59,359 bases of DNA from Armatimonadota bacterium (GCA_029553475.1 JAKPKV010000023.1:1-59359), one strand, 5' to 3'; numbered from the stretch's first letter, positions 7,650-16,220 are shown. Made by a program: numbers and translations. Notes: generated by a model not told the origin, from the letters alone.

Positions 7650-8689
7650 GCATCCGGCACCACCGCCACTTTGCAGACGGCGTCGCGCTGGGTGCGGACG
7701 GTGGCGATGGCCTCCGCCAGCTTGCTCAGCGGGAAGACGTGGCTCACGATCTCCTTCGGCGGGATGATGCCCGTGCGCAGCAGGGTGAGCGCCTCCGGCA
7801 GGTAGAGCGCGGGGGAGGCGAAGGACGGGCGCAACTGCTTCTTGCCGAAGTGCAGCGCGTGGGTGTCCAGTTGGATGACGCCGCCGCTGCGGAAGTTGGA
7901 GCCGATGTAGACGAGATACCCGCCGAAGGCCGTCGCGATGATGCAGTCGGGAATCACCTCCGGCGGCGCGGTGATGAGGATGCGGTCGAAGCCGCCGTAT
8001 TCCGTGCCGAGGTCGGGCAGGGAGACGTCCTGCGTGGAGACGACCTTGTCCGCGCCCAGCCGCCGCGCCTTCTCCAGCTTGCCTGTCGAGCGGTTGGCCA
8101 CCACCACCGGGCCGGCGGTGGCGCGGCGGATGAGCGGCAGCGCCATCAGCCCGATGGGGCCGGCGCCGACGAGGAGCACTTTATCGGTGAGGCCGATGTC
8201 CGCCACCTTCACCATGTCCACCGCCACCCCGCAAGGCTCGGCGAGCACGGCGGCCAGCGGGGCGATGTCGCGGGCGGGCACCACGTTGCGCGCGGGCACG
8301 AGCATCGCCTCGGCGAACCCCATGGCGGGGCCGCTCCAGAAGCCGGCGCCTTTGTTGCACAGGTCCACGCGGCCGTTGCGGCAGAGGTCGCAGTCGCAGC
8401 AGAAGGAGCCGGACTCCAGCACCACCTGGTCGCCGGGCTGCACGTGCGTCACCCCGGGACCGACGGCGCGCACGCGGGCGCAAATCTCGTGGCCGAAGGC
8501 CTGCGGGCCGTTGGTGGCCAGCGACTCGGCGATCTCCATGTCGAAGCCGCAGATGCCGCACGCCAGCACGTCCAGCAGCACTTCGCCGGGACCGGGCTCG
8601 CGCAGCGTCACCGTCGCGAAGGTGACGGTGAAGGGGACTTCGATGCGGGCGGCGGTGATGGTGAGCGATGGGGACGAGGTCGTGGTCAT
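7616..8689 (-). CDS. Zinc-dependent MDR alcohol/polyol dehydrogenase
   Basis: A 357-residue medium-chain dehydrogenase. The catalytic zinc site is visible as C47 (GICGFD) and H67-E68 (FGHE). The structural zinc loop is complete as C97-x2-C100-x2-C103-x7-C111. The nucleotide-binding motif 'LLVGAGPIGLMALPLI' follows around residue 170. Such enzymes oxidise secondary alcohols or polyols with NAD(P). The last residues (about TSPPGPLP) are encoded by the inverted repeat at 7618-7649, so the natural C-terminus has been replaced or extended. It is the first gene of the minus-strand cluster, divergent from the GntR/LacI regulator, and is likely controlled from the palindrome at 8711-8727. Confidence 0.85.
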   Translation of the reverse strand: MTTTSSPSLTITAARIEVPFTVTFATVTLREPGPGEVLLDVLACGICGFDMEIAESLATNGPQAFGHEICARVRAVGPGVTHVQPGDQVVLESGSFCCDCDLCRNGRVDLCNKGAGFWSGPAMGFAEAMLVPARNVVPARDIAPLAAVLAEPCGVAVDMVKVADIGLTDKVLLVGAGPIGLMALPLIRRATAGPVVVANRSTGKLEKARRLGADKVVSTQDVSLPDLGTEYGGFDRILITAPPEVIPDCIIATAFGGYLVYIGSNFRSGGVIQLDTHALHFGKKQLRPSFASPALYLPEALTLLRTGIIPPKEIVSHVFPLSKLAEAIATVRTQRDAVCKVAVVPDAAFTSPPGPLP

Positions 8690-8710
8690 ATTGACAGGCT
8701 CCCAGTTGTA

Positions 8711-8727
8711 CGATATAACTTATATCG
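8711..8727. promoter_or_regulatory. 17-bp perfect palindromic operator candidate
   Basis: CGATATAACTTATATCG is an exact palindrome in the 111-bp divergent region between the dehydrogenase and the GntR/LacI regulator. It is AT-rich in a GC-rich setting. A weaker near-palindrome, TGTATTATAAAACA, lies at about 8773-8786. Binding by the adjacent regulator is inference. Confidence 0.6.
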
Positions 8728-8800
8728 CATATTGACAGGTGAAATGCGCGCGTTCCCACCGGAACGGCACTACCTGTATTATAAAACAGCCCGGTGAAAG

Positions 8801-9904
8801 ATGCAAGATATTTCTTTCAAACATCACCGCTCGCCCGCGGTGCGGCGCCTGCTGACGGAGCTGATCGCGCGGATTCGCTCCGGCGCGCTGCGCCCGGGCG
8901 ACTACCTGCCCAGCGCGCACGCGCTGGCGGCGCACTACGGCATCGGCTACGTCAGCGTCATCCGCGCGTATAAGACGCTCAGCGAGGCGGGGCTGGTGGA
9001 GACGGTGCGGGGACGCGGCGCCTTCGTGCGCGCGGCGGCGCCGGCGGCGCTCACCGACATCACCGTCGTCCTCGGCTCGCAGCAATCGCTGACGCTGGAG
9101 GGCAATCCGCATACCGCGTGGGTGTTCCAGTGGATGCTGAGCGGCATGAACGCGGGCACGCTGGCGCGGAACGTGCGCATGCAGCTGCAATTCGCCGACG
9201 TGGTGGGCGAGCAGTGGCGCGCGGTGGTGGATGCCCTGCCGGCGGAGGGCGGCGTCCTCTTCCTGATGAGCGCGCCGCCGGCGTGGGTCATGCGCCTGCA
9301 TCGCCGGGGCATCCCCTATGGCGTGGTGCTGCCCGGCCAGTACAGCGCCTGGGACGCGGAACTGCCCCGCGCCATCGCCGACTATCGCGGCAGCGTGCGG
9401 GCGGCGACGGCGGCGGTGCTGGCGCGCGGCCCGCGCCGCGCGGCGTTTCTCGGCGTGCGCGACGGCGACGACCATGAAACCCCGCGCTACCTGGGCTTCC
9501 TTGACGCGCTGGCGGCGGCGGGCCTGGCGGAGCCGATCATCATCCCCTGCCCGTCCATTGACCCGGCGGTCGCCCGCGCGACGATGCGCGACTACCTGGC
9601 GGCACACCCCGGCCTCTCGTTCGATTTTCTCGTGTGCGGCAACGACCTGCGCGCGCTGGGTGCGCTGGAGGCTCTCGCCGAAGGCGGCCTCCGCGTGCCG
9701 GACGATGTCGCCGTGCTCGGCTTTGACGATATCCCCGCCGCCGCGGCCGCCGGCCTCTCCACCGTGCGCCTGCCGGTGCGCGATCTCGGCGAGGCGAGCA
9801 TCCACTGGCTGCTCGATACCGTCGCCGCCGATCCCGCGTCGCTCCCCGCCCCACTGACGCTGCCGTGCCCACCCGTCTGGCGCGCGAGCACGGCGCGGTG
9901 CTAA
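8801..9904 (+). CDS. GntR-HTH / LacI-type ligand-binding transcriptional regulator
   Basis: A 367-residue regulator with AraR-like architecture: an N-terminal winged HTH of the GntR type (residues about 8-78; 'SGALRPGDYLPSAHALAAHYGIGYVSVIRAYKTL') fused to a periplasmic-binding-protein-like effector domain (about 85-360; 'VLGFDDIPAAAAAGLSTVRLPV' is the classic late LacI motif). Such proteins bind a sugar and release their operator. It is transcribed away from the dehydrogenase/URO-D cluster with a palindromic site in the shared promoter region, so it most likely represses that cluster and itself. The ATG at 8801 has AAAGATG-type sequence upstream but no strong ribosome site. Confidence 0.85.
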   Translation: MQDISFKHHRSPAVRRLLTELIARIRSGALRPGDYLPSAHALAAHYGIGYVSVIRAYKTLSEAGLVETVRGRGAFVRAAAPAALTDITVVLGSQQSLTLEGNPHTAWVFQWMLSGMNAGTLARNVRMQLQFADVVGEQWRAVVDALPAEGGVLFLMSAPPAWVMRLHRRGIPYGVVLPGQYSAWDAELPRAIADYRGSVRAATAAVLARGPRRAAFLGVRDGDDHETPRYLGFLDALAAAGLAEPIIIPCPSIDPAVARATMRDYLAAHPGLSFDFLVCGNDLRALGALEALAEGGLRVPDDVAVLGFDDIPAAAAAGLSTVRLPVRDLGEASIHWLLDTVAADPASLPAPLTLPCPPVWRASTARC

Positions 9905-9981
9905 CGGGCGGCCGCGCGTCCCCGCCCGGCGCATCGTCGCGGCTATGCGCCGGCCAGACCCGCTCTCCGCGGAGTACAACG

Positions 9982-10228
9982 AACCAGGAACCAGGTGTAG
10001 CGGGTCGTCACGTTGCACCTTGCTCTGTAGTCCGCGCCCTCCGCGGCGCGTGGTGACGCCTTGCTCCACCGCTTGTCAGCCGAAGCTTTAGCGAAGGCTG
10101 GTGTCCGATGACGGTGGTGTCGGACACGGTGTCGCATGTTGGTCACACGCGCCGCGGAGGACGCGGACTACCCCGGCTGGTTTGCTACACAAAGTACATC
10201 GTGACGACCCACTACAACCAGGAACCAG
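9982..10228. mobile_element. MITE-like palindromic element with 13-bp direct repeats
   Basis: The element at 9996-10216 has 20-bp ends TGTAGCGGGTCGTCACGTTG (9996-10015) and its complement (10197-10216) with two mismatches. Inside is a second inverted pair of 26 bp (10027-10052 and 10146-10171) with one mismatch. Exactly adjacent on each side is AACCAGGAACCAG (9982-9994 and 10216-10228; the right copy shares one base with the element), a possible target-site duplication. There is no coding frame of note. Related ends occur at 40120 and 40299, and at 58842. Confidence 0.7.
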
Positions 10229-10310
10229 AGACCACTACTACTGCCCGACCTCGGCCGCCGCTTTGTCGAAAACTGACGCGCCCCCGCCAAACATTGACAC
10301 TTTCTTGACG

Positions 10311-10425
10311 CCTCACCCGCCCAGGGGATACGAGCACGAGTACGAAGGATACGCGACCGGGACGGTCGCGAGGACCGGTGGCCGGCTGGAAGCCGGCGGT
10401 CCGACCGCCGGGCAGCGAACGCTGT
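10311..10425. repeat. Hexamer-repeat remnant and adjacent hairpin
   Basis: GGGGATACGAGCACGAGTAC at 10323-10342 is followed by GAAGGATACGCGA, matching modules at 6152-6168 (complement) and 6409. Just after it, GGACCGGTGGCCGGCTGGAA... folds with AGCCGGCGGTCC (about 10371-10401). It lies in the 758-bp gap between the regulator and the nitric oxide reductase. Apart from the repeats and the operator at 10584 I see no gene in that gap. Confidence 0.55.
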
Positions 10426-10583
10426 GCGCAAATCCAACGCCGTCTTCAATGATCCCGGAAGGGGGTGGGGGAAGCCTGCCCCGATGACATCGGGGAGGTG
10501 AACCCTCCGAAACCACACTCCGGACATCCGAAATGTTGGGGATAAGTCTGATTGCACTTCCGCTTTTTTTATTTCACCCCCCG

Positions 10584-10603
10584 CCTATGACATTTGTCAT
10601 AGG
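10584..10603. promoter_or_regulatory. CRP/FNR-type palindrome upstream of qNOR
   Basis: CCTATGACATTTGTCATAGG is a perfect 20-bp palindrome with core TGAC-N4-GTCA, the arrangement bound by HcpR/DNR-like members of the CRP/FNR superfamily that respond to nitric oxide. It ends 59 bases before the reductase start codon. The identity of the regulator is inference. Confidence 0.65.
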
Positions 10604-10662
10604 AGAAATTCCATCGCAGAACTATCCTTACCGTGATCTATCCCGGAAAGGAGCCCGGTCTC

Positions 10663-13026
10663 ATGAGTCTCGCCCCTCCGCAACAGGCCAACAGGCGTGA
10701 TGTCTTGCGCCACGCGCTCATGCTCTCGCTCATCCTCGGCTTTTCCGCGCTGCTCTTTGGCGGTTTTCTCGTCTTCAAAAGCCAGGCGCCGCTGCCCGAC
10801 CAGGTCGTCGCCCCCGACGGCGCGGTGCTCGCCACGCGGACGAGCATCAAAGGCGGGCAGGCCGTCTATATGAAATACGGGCTGATGAATTACGGCTCCG
10901 TGCTCGGGCACGGCGCCTACCTGGGGCCGGATTTCACCGCGCAGAGCCTGCACCTGCAGGCCGTGCACATGCGCGACTTCTACGCGCGGGAGCACTACGA
11001 TGCCCCCTACGCGGAGCTGAAGCGCGCGGAGCAGCTCGCGGTCGCGGAGCAGGTGCGCGCCGAGCTGAAGGAGAATCGGTACGACGCCGCCACCGGCACG
11101 CTGGCGCTCACCGCCGGCCAGGCGTACGCCTTCGCGCAGGTGCGCGACTTCTACCGCGAGTTCTTCAATAAGGGCATCCCGAGCTGGGCGCTGCCGGCAC
11201 GGATGATCTCGGAACAGCACCTGCCGGCGACGGGGCGCGTCTTCGTCGCCGAGGGCGACCAGCTGAGCCAAATCGCCGATTTCTTCCAGTGGACGGCCTG
11301 GCTCTCCGCCGTGAAGCGCCCGGGGATGGACTACTCCTTCACCAACAACTGGCCGTACGACCCCGATGCCGGCAACGTCGCCACCTACGCGGCCGTCGGC
11401 TGGAGCGCGGTGAGCGTGGCGGTGCTGCTGCTCATGCTGGCGGTGGTGCTCTACTGGTACTATCGCTACAACTATCAGATGGAAGACGCGTACACCGAGG
11501 GCAATTTCCCGACGATGAACGCCGCCGCCACGCCGCTCACCCCCAGTCAGCGCGGGGTGGCGAAATATTTCGCCGTCGCGATTCTCCTCTTCCTCGCGCA
11601 GTCGGTGCTCGGCGGGCTGCTGGCGCACTTCTACGCGGAAGGCAACTACTTCTACGGCTTCGACATCAGCAAGTTCCTGCCGTTCAACGCGGTGCGCTCG
11701 TGGCACCTGCAGCTCGGCATCTTCTGGATCGCCACCGCCTGGTTGGCGGCGGGGATGTACGTGGCGCCCATCGTCAGCGGGCGCGAGCCGAAGGGCCAGC
11801 ACTGGCTGGTGACCATCCTCTTCGCCGCCGTGGTGCTGGTGGCGGTGGGCAGCCTCATCGGCGAGTGGGCGGGCATCAAGGGCTATCTGGGCAACCTCTG
11901 GTACGCCTTCGGGCAGCAGGGGTGGGAATACCTGGAGCTCGGCCGCGTCTGGCAGGTGCTGCTCTTCGCCGGGCTGGGCATCTGGCTCTTCATCGTCTTC
12001 CGCGGCATGCGCGACGGCCTGCGCCGGGAGCACGACAAGGGCGGTCTCACCCACCTGCTGCTCTATTCCGCGGTGGCCATCCCGTTCTTCTACATCTTCG
12101 GCTTCCTCTTCAACCCGTCCACGCACCTCACCATGTCGGACTACTGGCGCTGGTGGGTCATTCACCTCTGGGTGGAAGGGATGTTCGAGGTGTTCGCGGT
12201 GGTGGTGGTCGCCTTCCTGCTCGTGCACATGGGGCTGGTGACGAAAAAATCCGCCACCCGCGCGGTCTACTTCATGCTCACGCTGCTGCTCGCCAGCGGC
12301 ATCATCGGCACCGGGCACCACTACTACTGGATCGGCGCGCCGGAAGCGTGGATCGCGCTGGGCGCCGTCTTCTCCGCGCTGGAAGTGATCCCGCTCTCGC
12401 TGCTCATCATGGAAGCGTGGGAGCACTACCGCGTGGTGCGGAAGGGCGGGATTGATTTCCCGTATCGCGCCACCTTCTGGTTCCTGATGGCGACCGCGTT
12501 CTGGAACCTCTTCGGCGCCGGCGTGCTGGGCTTCCTCATCAACCTGCCGGTGGTGAGCTACTACCAGCACGGCTCCTTCCTCACCGCCACCCACGGCCAC
12601 GGCGCGCTGATGGGCGTCTACGGCATGCTGGCGCTGGCGTTGATCTTGTTCGCGCTGCGCAACATCGTGCGGCCGGACGCGTGGAAGGAAAAATGGATCA
12701 AGCTGGGCTTCTGGGGCACGAACATCGGCCTGATGGGCATGATTCTCATCACGCTGCTGCCGGTGGGCCTGGTGCAGATGCAGCACAGCTACCAGCACGG
12801 CTTTTGGGCGGCGCGCAGCCTGGAATTCTACCGCCAGCCGCTGGTGACCGGCATCCTCTGGTTCCGCATGCTGCCGGATACCGTCTTCATCGTGCTGGGC
12901 GTGCTGCCGCTGGCGGCGGCGGTGATCTGGGCGTATGGCCACCTGCGCAAGGCGACGGTGGCGGACGGCGGCGAGATGACCGCCGACGCGCCCGCGGAGC
13001 CGATTGAAGCCGCGACGACGCGGTAA
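10663..13026 (+). CDS. norZ: Quinol-dependent nitric oxide reductase (qNOR)
   Basis: A 787-residue membrane enzyme that reduces two NO to N2O with electrons from quinol. An N-terminal periplasmic cytochrome-c-like extension without heme-binding Cys (after the first helix, about residues 45-240) precedes the 12-helix catalytic core. That fusion distinguishes qNOR from cNOR. Heme and non-heme-iron ligands are recognisable: 'SWHLQLG', 'HLWVEGMFE' (His about 501), the pair in 'GTGHHYYWIG' (about 552-553), and 'THGHGALMGVYGM' (about 644-646). The ATG at 10663 follows AAAGGAG. There is no norC, as expected. A palindrome of FNR/HcpR type lies upstream and a terminator directly after. It probably serves NO detoxification, since no other denitrification gene is nearby. 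Confidence 0.92.
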   Translation: MSLAPPQQANRRDVLRHALMLSLILGFSALLFGGFLVFKSQAPLPDQVVAPDGAVLATRTSIKGGQAVYMKYGLMNYGSVLGHGAYLGPDFTAQSLHLQAVHMRDFYAREHYDAPYAELKRAEQLAVAEQVRAELKENRYDAATGTLALTAGQAYAFAQVRDFYREFFNKGIPSWALPARMISEQHLPATGRVFVAEGDQLSQIADFFQWTAWLSAVKRPGMDYSFTNNWPYDPDAGNVATYAAVGWSAVSVAVLLLMLAVVLYWYYRYNYQMEDAYTEGNFPTMNAAATPLTPSQRGVAKYFAVAILLFLAQSVLGGLLAHFYAEGNYFYGFDISKFLPFNAVRSWHLQLGIFWIATAWLAAGMYVAPIVSGREPKGQHWLVTILFAAVVLVAVGSLIGEWAGIKGYLGNLWYAFGQQGWEYLELGRVWQVLLFAGLGIWLFIVFRGMRDGLRREHDKGGLTHLLLYSAVAIPFFYIFGFLFNPSTHLTMSDYWRWWVIHLWVEGMFEVFAVVVVAFLLVHMGLVTKKSATRAVYFMLTLLLASGIIGTGHHYYWIGAPEAWIALGAVFSALEVIPLSLLIMEAWEHYRVVRKGGIDFPYRATFWFLMATAFWNLFGAGVLGFLINLPVVSYYQHGSFLTATHGHGALMGVYGMLALALILFALRNIVRPDAWKEKWIKLGFWGTNIGLMGMILITLLPVGLVQMQHSYQHGFWAARSLEFYRQPLVTGILWFRMLPDTVFIVLGVLPLAAAVIWAYGHLRKATVADGGEMTADAPAEPIEAATTR

Positions 13027-13093
13027 CGACTTCCCGTCCCTGGCAGGGAGGCGCGGCACGGGAACAGCGCATGGGGATGCAGGGACGCGCGAG

Positions 13094-13134
13094 CCCGGCG
13101 GGTGGAAGCGGCATTCCGCCCGCCGGGTTCTTTT
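13094..13134 (+). terminator. Rho-independent terminator after qNOR
   Basis: CCCGGCGGG (13094-13102) pairs with CCCGCCGGG (13119-13127), with inner pairing TGGAA/TTCCG, followed by TTCTTTT. Confidence 0.8.
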
Positions 13135-13173
13135 GCGCGCGCCGCTCGCTTCGGCCCCCGCGCGCCGGCTTCG

Positions 13174-13203
13174 TTGTATAACTGATTGGCGATATGGTAT
13201 ATT
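13174..13203 (+). promoter_or_regulatory. Candidate promoter of the corrinoid-activator gene
   Basis: TTGTAT (13174-13179), an 18-base spacer and TATATT (13198-13203). A second possible -10, TATGCT, lies near 13249. Either would give a short leader before the GTG at 13286. Confidence 0.4.
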
Positions 13204-13285
13204 AACGCGGCGCCGTGCGTCGTCGCTGGCGGGGCGGCGCAAACTGTGCTATGCTAACGCGGCTTTCGCGTGAGGAGGAGCAGGG

Positions 13286-15169
13286 GTGTCGGTATCATCG
13301 GAGTCGCAGGCGACGGCGGCCGTGCAGACCACGGCCCGCGTGACGTTTCTCCCGGGGGACCGCACCGTCGAGGTGCCGTCCGGCACCACCGTGCTGCACG
13401 CGTCGCGGGCGGCCGGGGTGGCGGTGGACGCGCCCTGCGGCGAACAGGGGAAGTGCGGCAAGTGCCGCGTGCGCGTGCTGCGCGGGGCGGCGGCGGCGCC
13501 GGACGCCCACGAGCGCGCGCTGCTGACCGCCGCCGACCTCGCCGACGGCATCCGCCTGGCCTGCGAGCTGCCCGTCGCCGACGGGCTGGTGGTGGAAGTG
13601 CCGGAGACCAGCCGCATCCAGATCCGTCGCAAGGCCACCGCCGAGCTGCGCCGCGCCATCGCGCCCGCCCCCGCCACCGCGAAGGTGCTGGCGCGGGTGG
13701 CGAAGCCGTCGCTGGAGGATGCCGACCTGCGCGATGACCTGGCGCGCCTGCGCGCAGCCCTGCCACAGATTGCCACCGCCGAGCTGGCCGCCGTCCGCGC
13801 GCTGCACGCCGCGCTGGTGGAGGGCGACTACACCGTCACCGCCGTGCTCGATGGCGATCGGCTGCTCGGCGTGGAGCCGGGCGACACCACCTTTGCCCAC
13901 TACGGCGTGGCGCTGGACGTCGGCACCACCACGCTGGTGGGCTACCTCATTGACCTGCGCACGGGCGAGGACGTGACGCACTGCGTGCAGCCGAACCCGC
14001 AGGCGAGCTACGGCGCCGACGTCATCTCGCGCATCGAGTTCGCGATGGGCGACCCCGCGCGGGTGGAGACGCTGCGCCGCGCCGTCACCGACGCCGTGAA
14101 CGAGATCCTGGCGACGCTGGCCGCGGAGGCCGGCATCCCCGCGGAGCGCATCTACGAGATGACGGCCGTGGGCAACACCTGCATGTCGCATCTCTTCCTG
14201 GGCATTGACCCGCTGCCGCTGGGCCACGCGCCCTACACGCCGGTGGTCACCGCGTCCCTGTGCCTGCCGGCGGCGGAGCTGGGGCTGCGCATGCACCCGC
14301 GCGCCCTGGTGCGCACGCTGCCGAATATCGCCGGCTTCGTCGGCGCGGACACGGTGGGCGTCCTGGCGGCCAGCGCGCTGCGTTCCCTCCCCGGCCTGCG
14401 CGTGGCGGTGGATATCGGCACCAACTGCGAGGTGCTGGTGGGCATGGACGGCCGCGTGATCGCCTGCTCCACCGCGGCGGGACCGGCCTTCGAGGGGGCG
14501 AAGATCAGCCACGGCATGCGCGCGCAGCCCGGCGCCATTGACCGCCTCTCCATCGGCGAAGACCTGCACGTCCACACCATCGGCGAGCGGCCGCCGCGCG
14601 GCGTCTGCGGCTCCGGCGTCATTGACATCATCGGCGAGTTCCGCCGGCTGGGCATCATCGAAAGCAGCGGGCGCTTCGCCGACCTCGACGACCTGCCGCA
14701 CCTGCCGGAAGCCATCCGGGCGCGCCTGCGCGAGGACGCGGCCGTGCTGGTGTGGGCGCAGGACAGCGGCACCGGGCAGGATATCCTCTTCACCCAGCAG
14801 GATATCCGCGAGATTCAGCTGGTGAAGGCCGCCATTTACGCCGGCATCGCCACGCTGCTGGAGAAGCTGGGCAAGACGTTCGACGAGTTGGATGGCGTGC
14901 TCATCGCCGGCGCCTTCGGCACCTACATCAACCGCGAGCACGCCATCAATATCGGGCTCATTCCCGACGTCGGCGCCGAAAAGCTCACCTTCCTTGGCAA
15001 CGCCGCCGGCGCCGGCGCGAAGATGGCGCTCATCTCCCGGCACGAGTTCGCCGCCATCCAGGACGCCGCCCACGGCGTCGAGTACGTCGAGCTCGCCGGC
15101 GACGCCGCCTTCCGCGACCATTTCGCCTTGGCGATGCTGCTCGCCCCCGGCTGCGAGGACGACTGGTGA
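13286..15169 (+). CDS. [2Fe-2S] ferredoxin-ASKHA corrinoid activation protein (RACo/RamA-like, DUF4445)
   Basis: A 627-residue protein. The N-terminal plant-type ferredoxin domain has ligands C51, C57, C60 and C93 (CGEQGKCGKC ... LACELP). A linker is followed by an actin/hsp70-like ATPase region from about residue 205 with 'GVALDVGTTTLVGYLIDL' and 'VAVDIGTNCEVLVGMDG', and the late 'GVLIAGAFGTYINREHAINIG'. In characterised members (RACo, RamA) ATP hydrolysis drives reduction of an inactive Co(II) corrinoid protein to Co(I), so it can accept methyl groups. The GTG at 13286 has GAGGAGG upstream. No corrinoid-binding protein is in the window, but the four URO-D-fold proteins at 1416-6006 belong to the superfamily containing corrinoid methyltransferases. 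Confidence 0.88.
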   Translation: MSVSSESQATAAVQTTARVTFLPGDRTVEVPSGTTVLHASRAAGVAVDAPCGEQGKCGKCRVRVLRGAAAAPDAHERALLTAADLADGIRLACELPVADGLVVEVPETSRIQIRRKATAELRRAIAPAPATAKVLARVAKPSLEDADLRDDLARLRAALPQIATAELAAVRALHAALVEGDYTVTAVLDGDRLLGVEPGDTTFAHYGVALDVGTTTLVGYLIDLRTGEDVTHCVQPNPQASYGADVISRIEFAMGDPARVETLRRAVTDAVNEILATLAAEAGIPAERIYEMTAVGNTCMSHLFLGIDPLPLGHAPYTPVVTASLCLPAAELGLRMHPRALVRTLPNIAGFVGADTVGVLAASALRSLPGLRVAVDIGTNCEVLVGMDGRVIACSTAAGPAFEGAKISHGMRAQPGAIDRLSIGEDLHVHTIGERPPRGVCGSGVIDIIGEFRRLGIIESSGRFADLDDLPHLPEAIRARLREDAAVLVWAQDSGTGQDILFTQQDIREIQLVKAAIYAGIATLLEKLGKTFDELDGVLIAGAFGTYINREHAINIGLIPDVGAEKLTFLGNAAGAGAKMALISRHEFAAIQDAAHGVEYVELAGDAAFRDHFALAMLLAPGCEDDW

Positions 15170-15422
15170 GCCGGCGCCGGGAGTGACCCCGGCCTGCATG
15201 CCTCCCCCCCCGCGGCGTGGGCACGCGATACTGGCGGGGGCCACGGCGGGCCTGCGCTCCGCCCGGCGGTCAGGCTCGCGGCGGTCAATATCGCCCCCCG
15301 TTGCTCCCGGCGCGGCTCCCTTGCTATACTATCGCCGGATGATGTGATCGCGTCTACACACCGATTCAGTGAGCATGACGGTACGATGAACCCGAATAAA
15401 AAATCACTCTCGGAGGAAAAGC

Positions 15423-16220
15423 GTGGATAAATTTGCCTTTTTCGTGAACGGCAGCCACCTCTTTGGCGCCTTCAAGCACATGGAAGTGTATGTGAACGAC
15501 TACCAATCCCTCTATCGCCATCTCTTCGAGCAGGCCGTGGGCCGCTGGCGCAATACGATGGTGGCCGCCGCGCCGCCGCCCGCGCAGTTGATGCGCGTCT
15601 ACTGGTACGTGGTGGACAGCCTTGACGAGTGGGATCTGCAGAATCCGCGCACCCGCCAGTACCTGAGCGAGCGTTTCAGCGACGACCGCGAGATCCGCGC
15701 GCGCTGGGTGGCGGAAGCGTCGCGGCAGCTCGCCGGCGCCGACCAGGGGCGCATCGAGCAGGTCGCCTTCGACCTGTGTTTCGACGATTTCGCCCGCTGG
15801 TACGACAAAAAGCTCACTATCCTCGCCGGCATGAATCGCTTCTACCACGCGGTGGAAGCGGCGTCCGACTTCATCGAAGTCTGCCGCTGCGGGCGCTGGA
15901 AGGTGGACCTGCTGCATAAAACGCTCACCGAAAAAGGGCTGGATGTCTGGCTGGCGACGGATATGATGGGCTTGCAATCGAATTATGATACCGCGCTCAT
16001 CATCGCCCCGGACAGCGACCCCATCCCCAGCATTGACTACGTGAAGGGGCGCGGCAAGCAGGTGGGCGTCTTCGAGTTCCAGCGCGGCGGCGCCGAGAGC
16101 CGCGGACGTGCCTTCGCCTCTCAGCTCAAGCTCTCCGCCGATTTCGTCACCACCGTCTTCGAGAGCGACCTCGTCCGCCTGGGCATCGCCACGAAGGGCG
16201 AAGGGGAGGATTTCGGGTGA
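15423..16220 (+). CDS. NYN/PIN-like domain protein (LabA family)
   Basis: A 265-residue protein with the NYN (PIN-like) ribonuclease fold. The N-terminal 'FAFFVNGSHLFGAF' corresponds to the usual 'FIDGxNL' strand with an Asn in place of the first Asp. The C-terminal 'KGLDVWLATDMMGLQSNYDTALIIAPDSD' and 'GRGKQVGVFEF' carry the conserved acidic pair. Family members are predicted endoribonucleases. Residues about 60-130 form an insert not usual in the short LabA proteins. The GTG at 15423 is supported by GGAGG at about 15412. It is a single gene, convergent with the ABC transporter. The 253-bp gap before it has a TATACT-type -10 near 15325 and no gene. Confidence 0.78.
   Translation: MDKFAFFVNGSHLFGAFKHMEVYVNDYQSLYRHLFEQAVGRWRNTMVAAAPPPAQLMRVYWYVVDSLDEWDLQNPRTRQYLSERFSDDREIRARWVAEASRQLAGADQGRIEQVAFDLCFDDFARWYDKKLTILAGMNRFYHAVEAASDFIEVCRCGRWKVDLLHKTLTEKGLDVWLATDMMGLQSNYDTALIIAPDSDPIPSIDYVKGRGKQVGVFEFQRGGAESRGRAFASQLKLSADFVTTVFESDLVRLGIATKGEGEDFG

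Noticed and set aside
10597-13242. 881-codon open frame on the minus strand opposite qNOR, and similar long frames opposite most genes
   Set aside because: High GC makes antisense frames stay open; the translations are Arg/His/Gln-rich with no family motifs, while the plus-strand proteins have clear domains.
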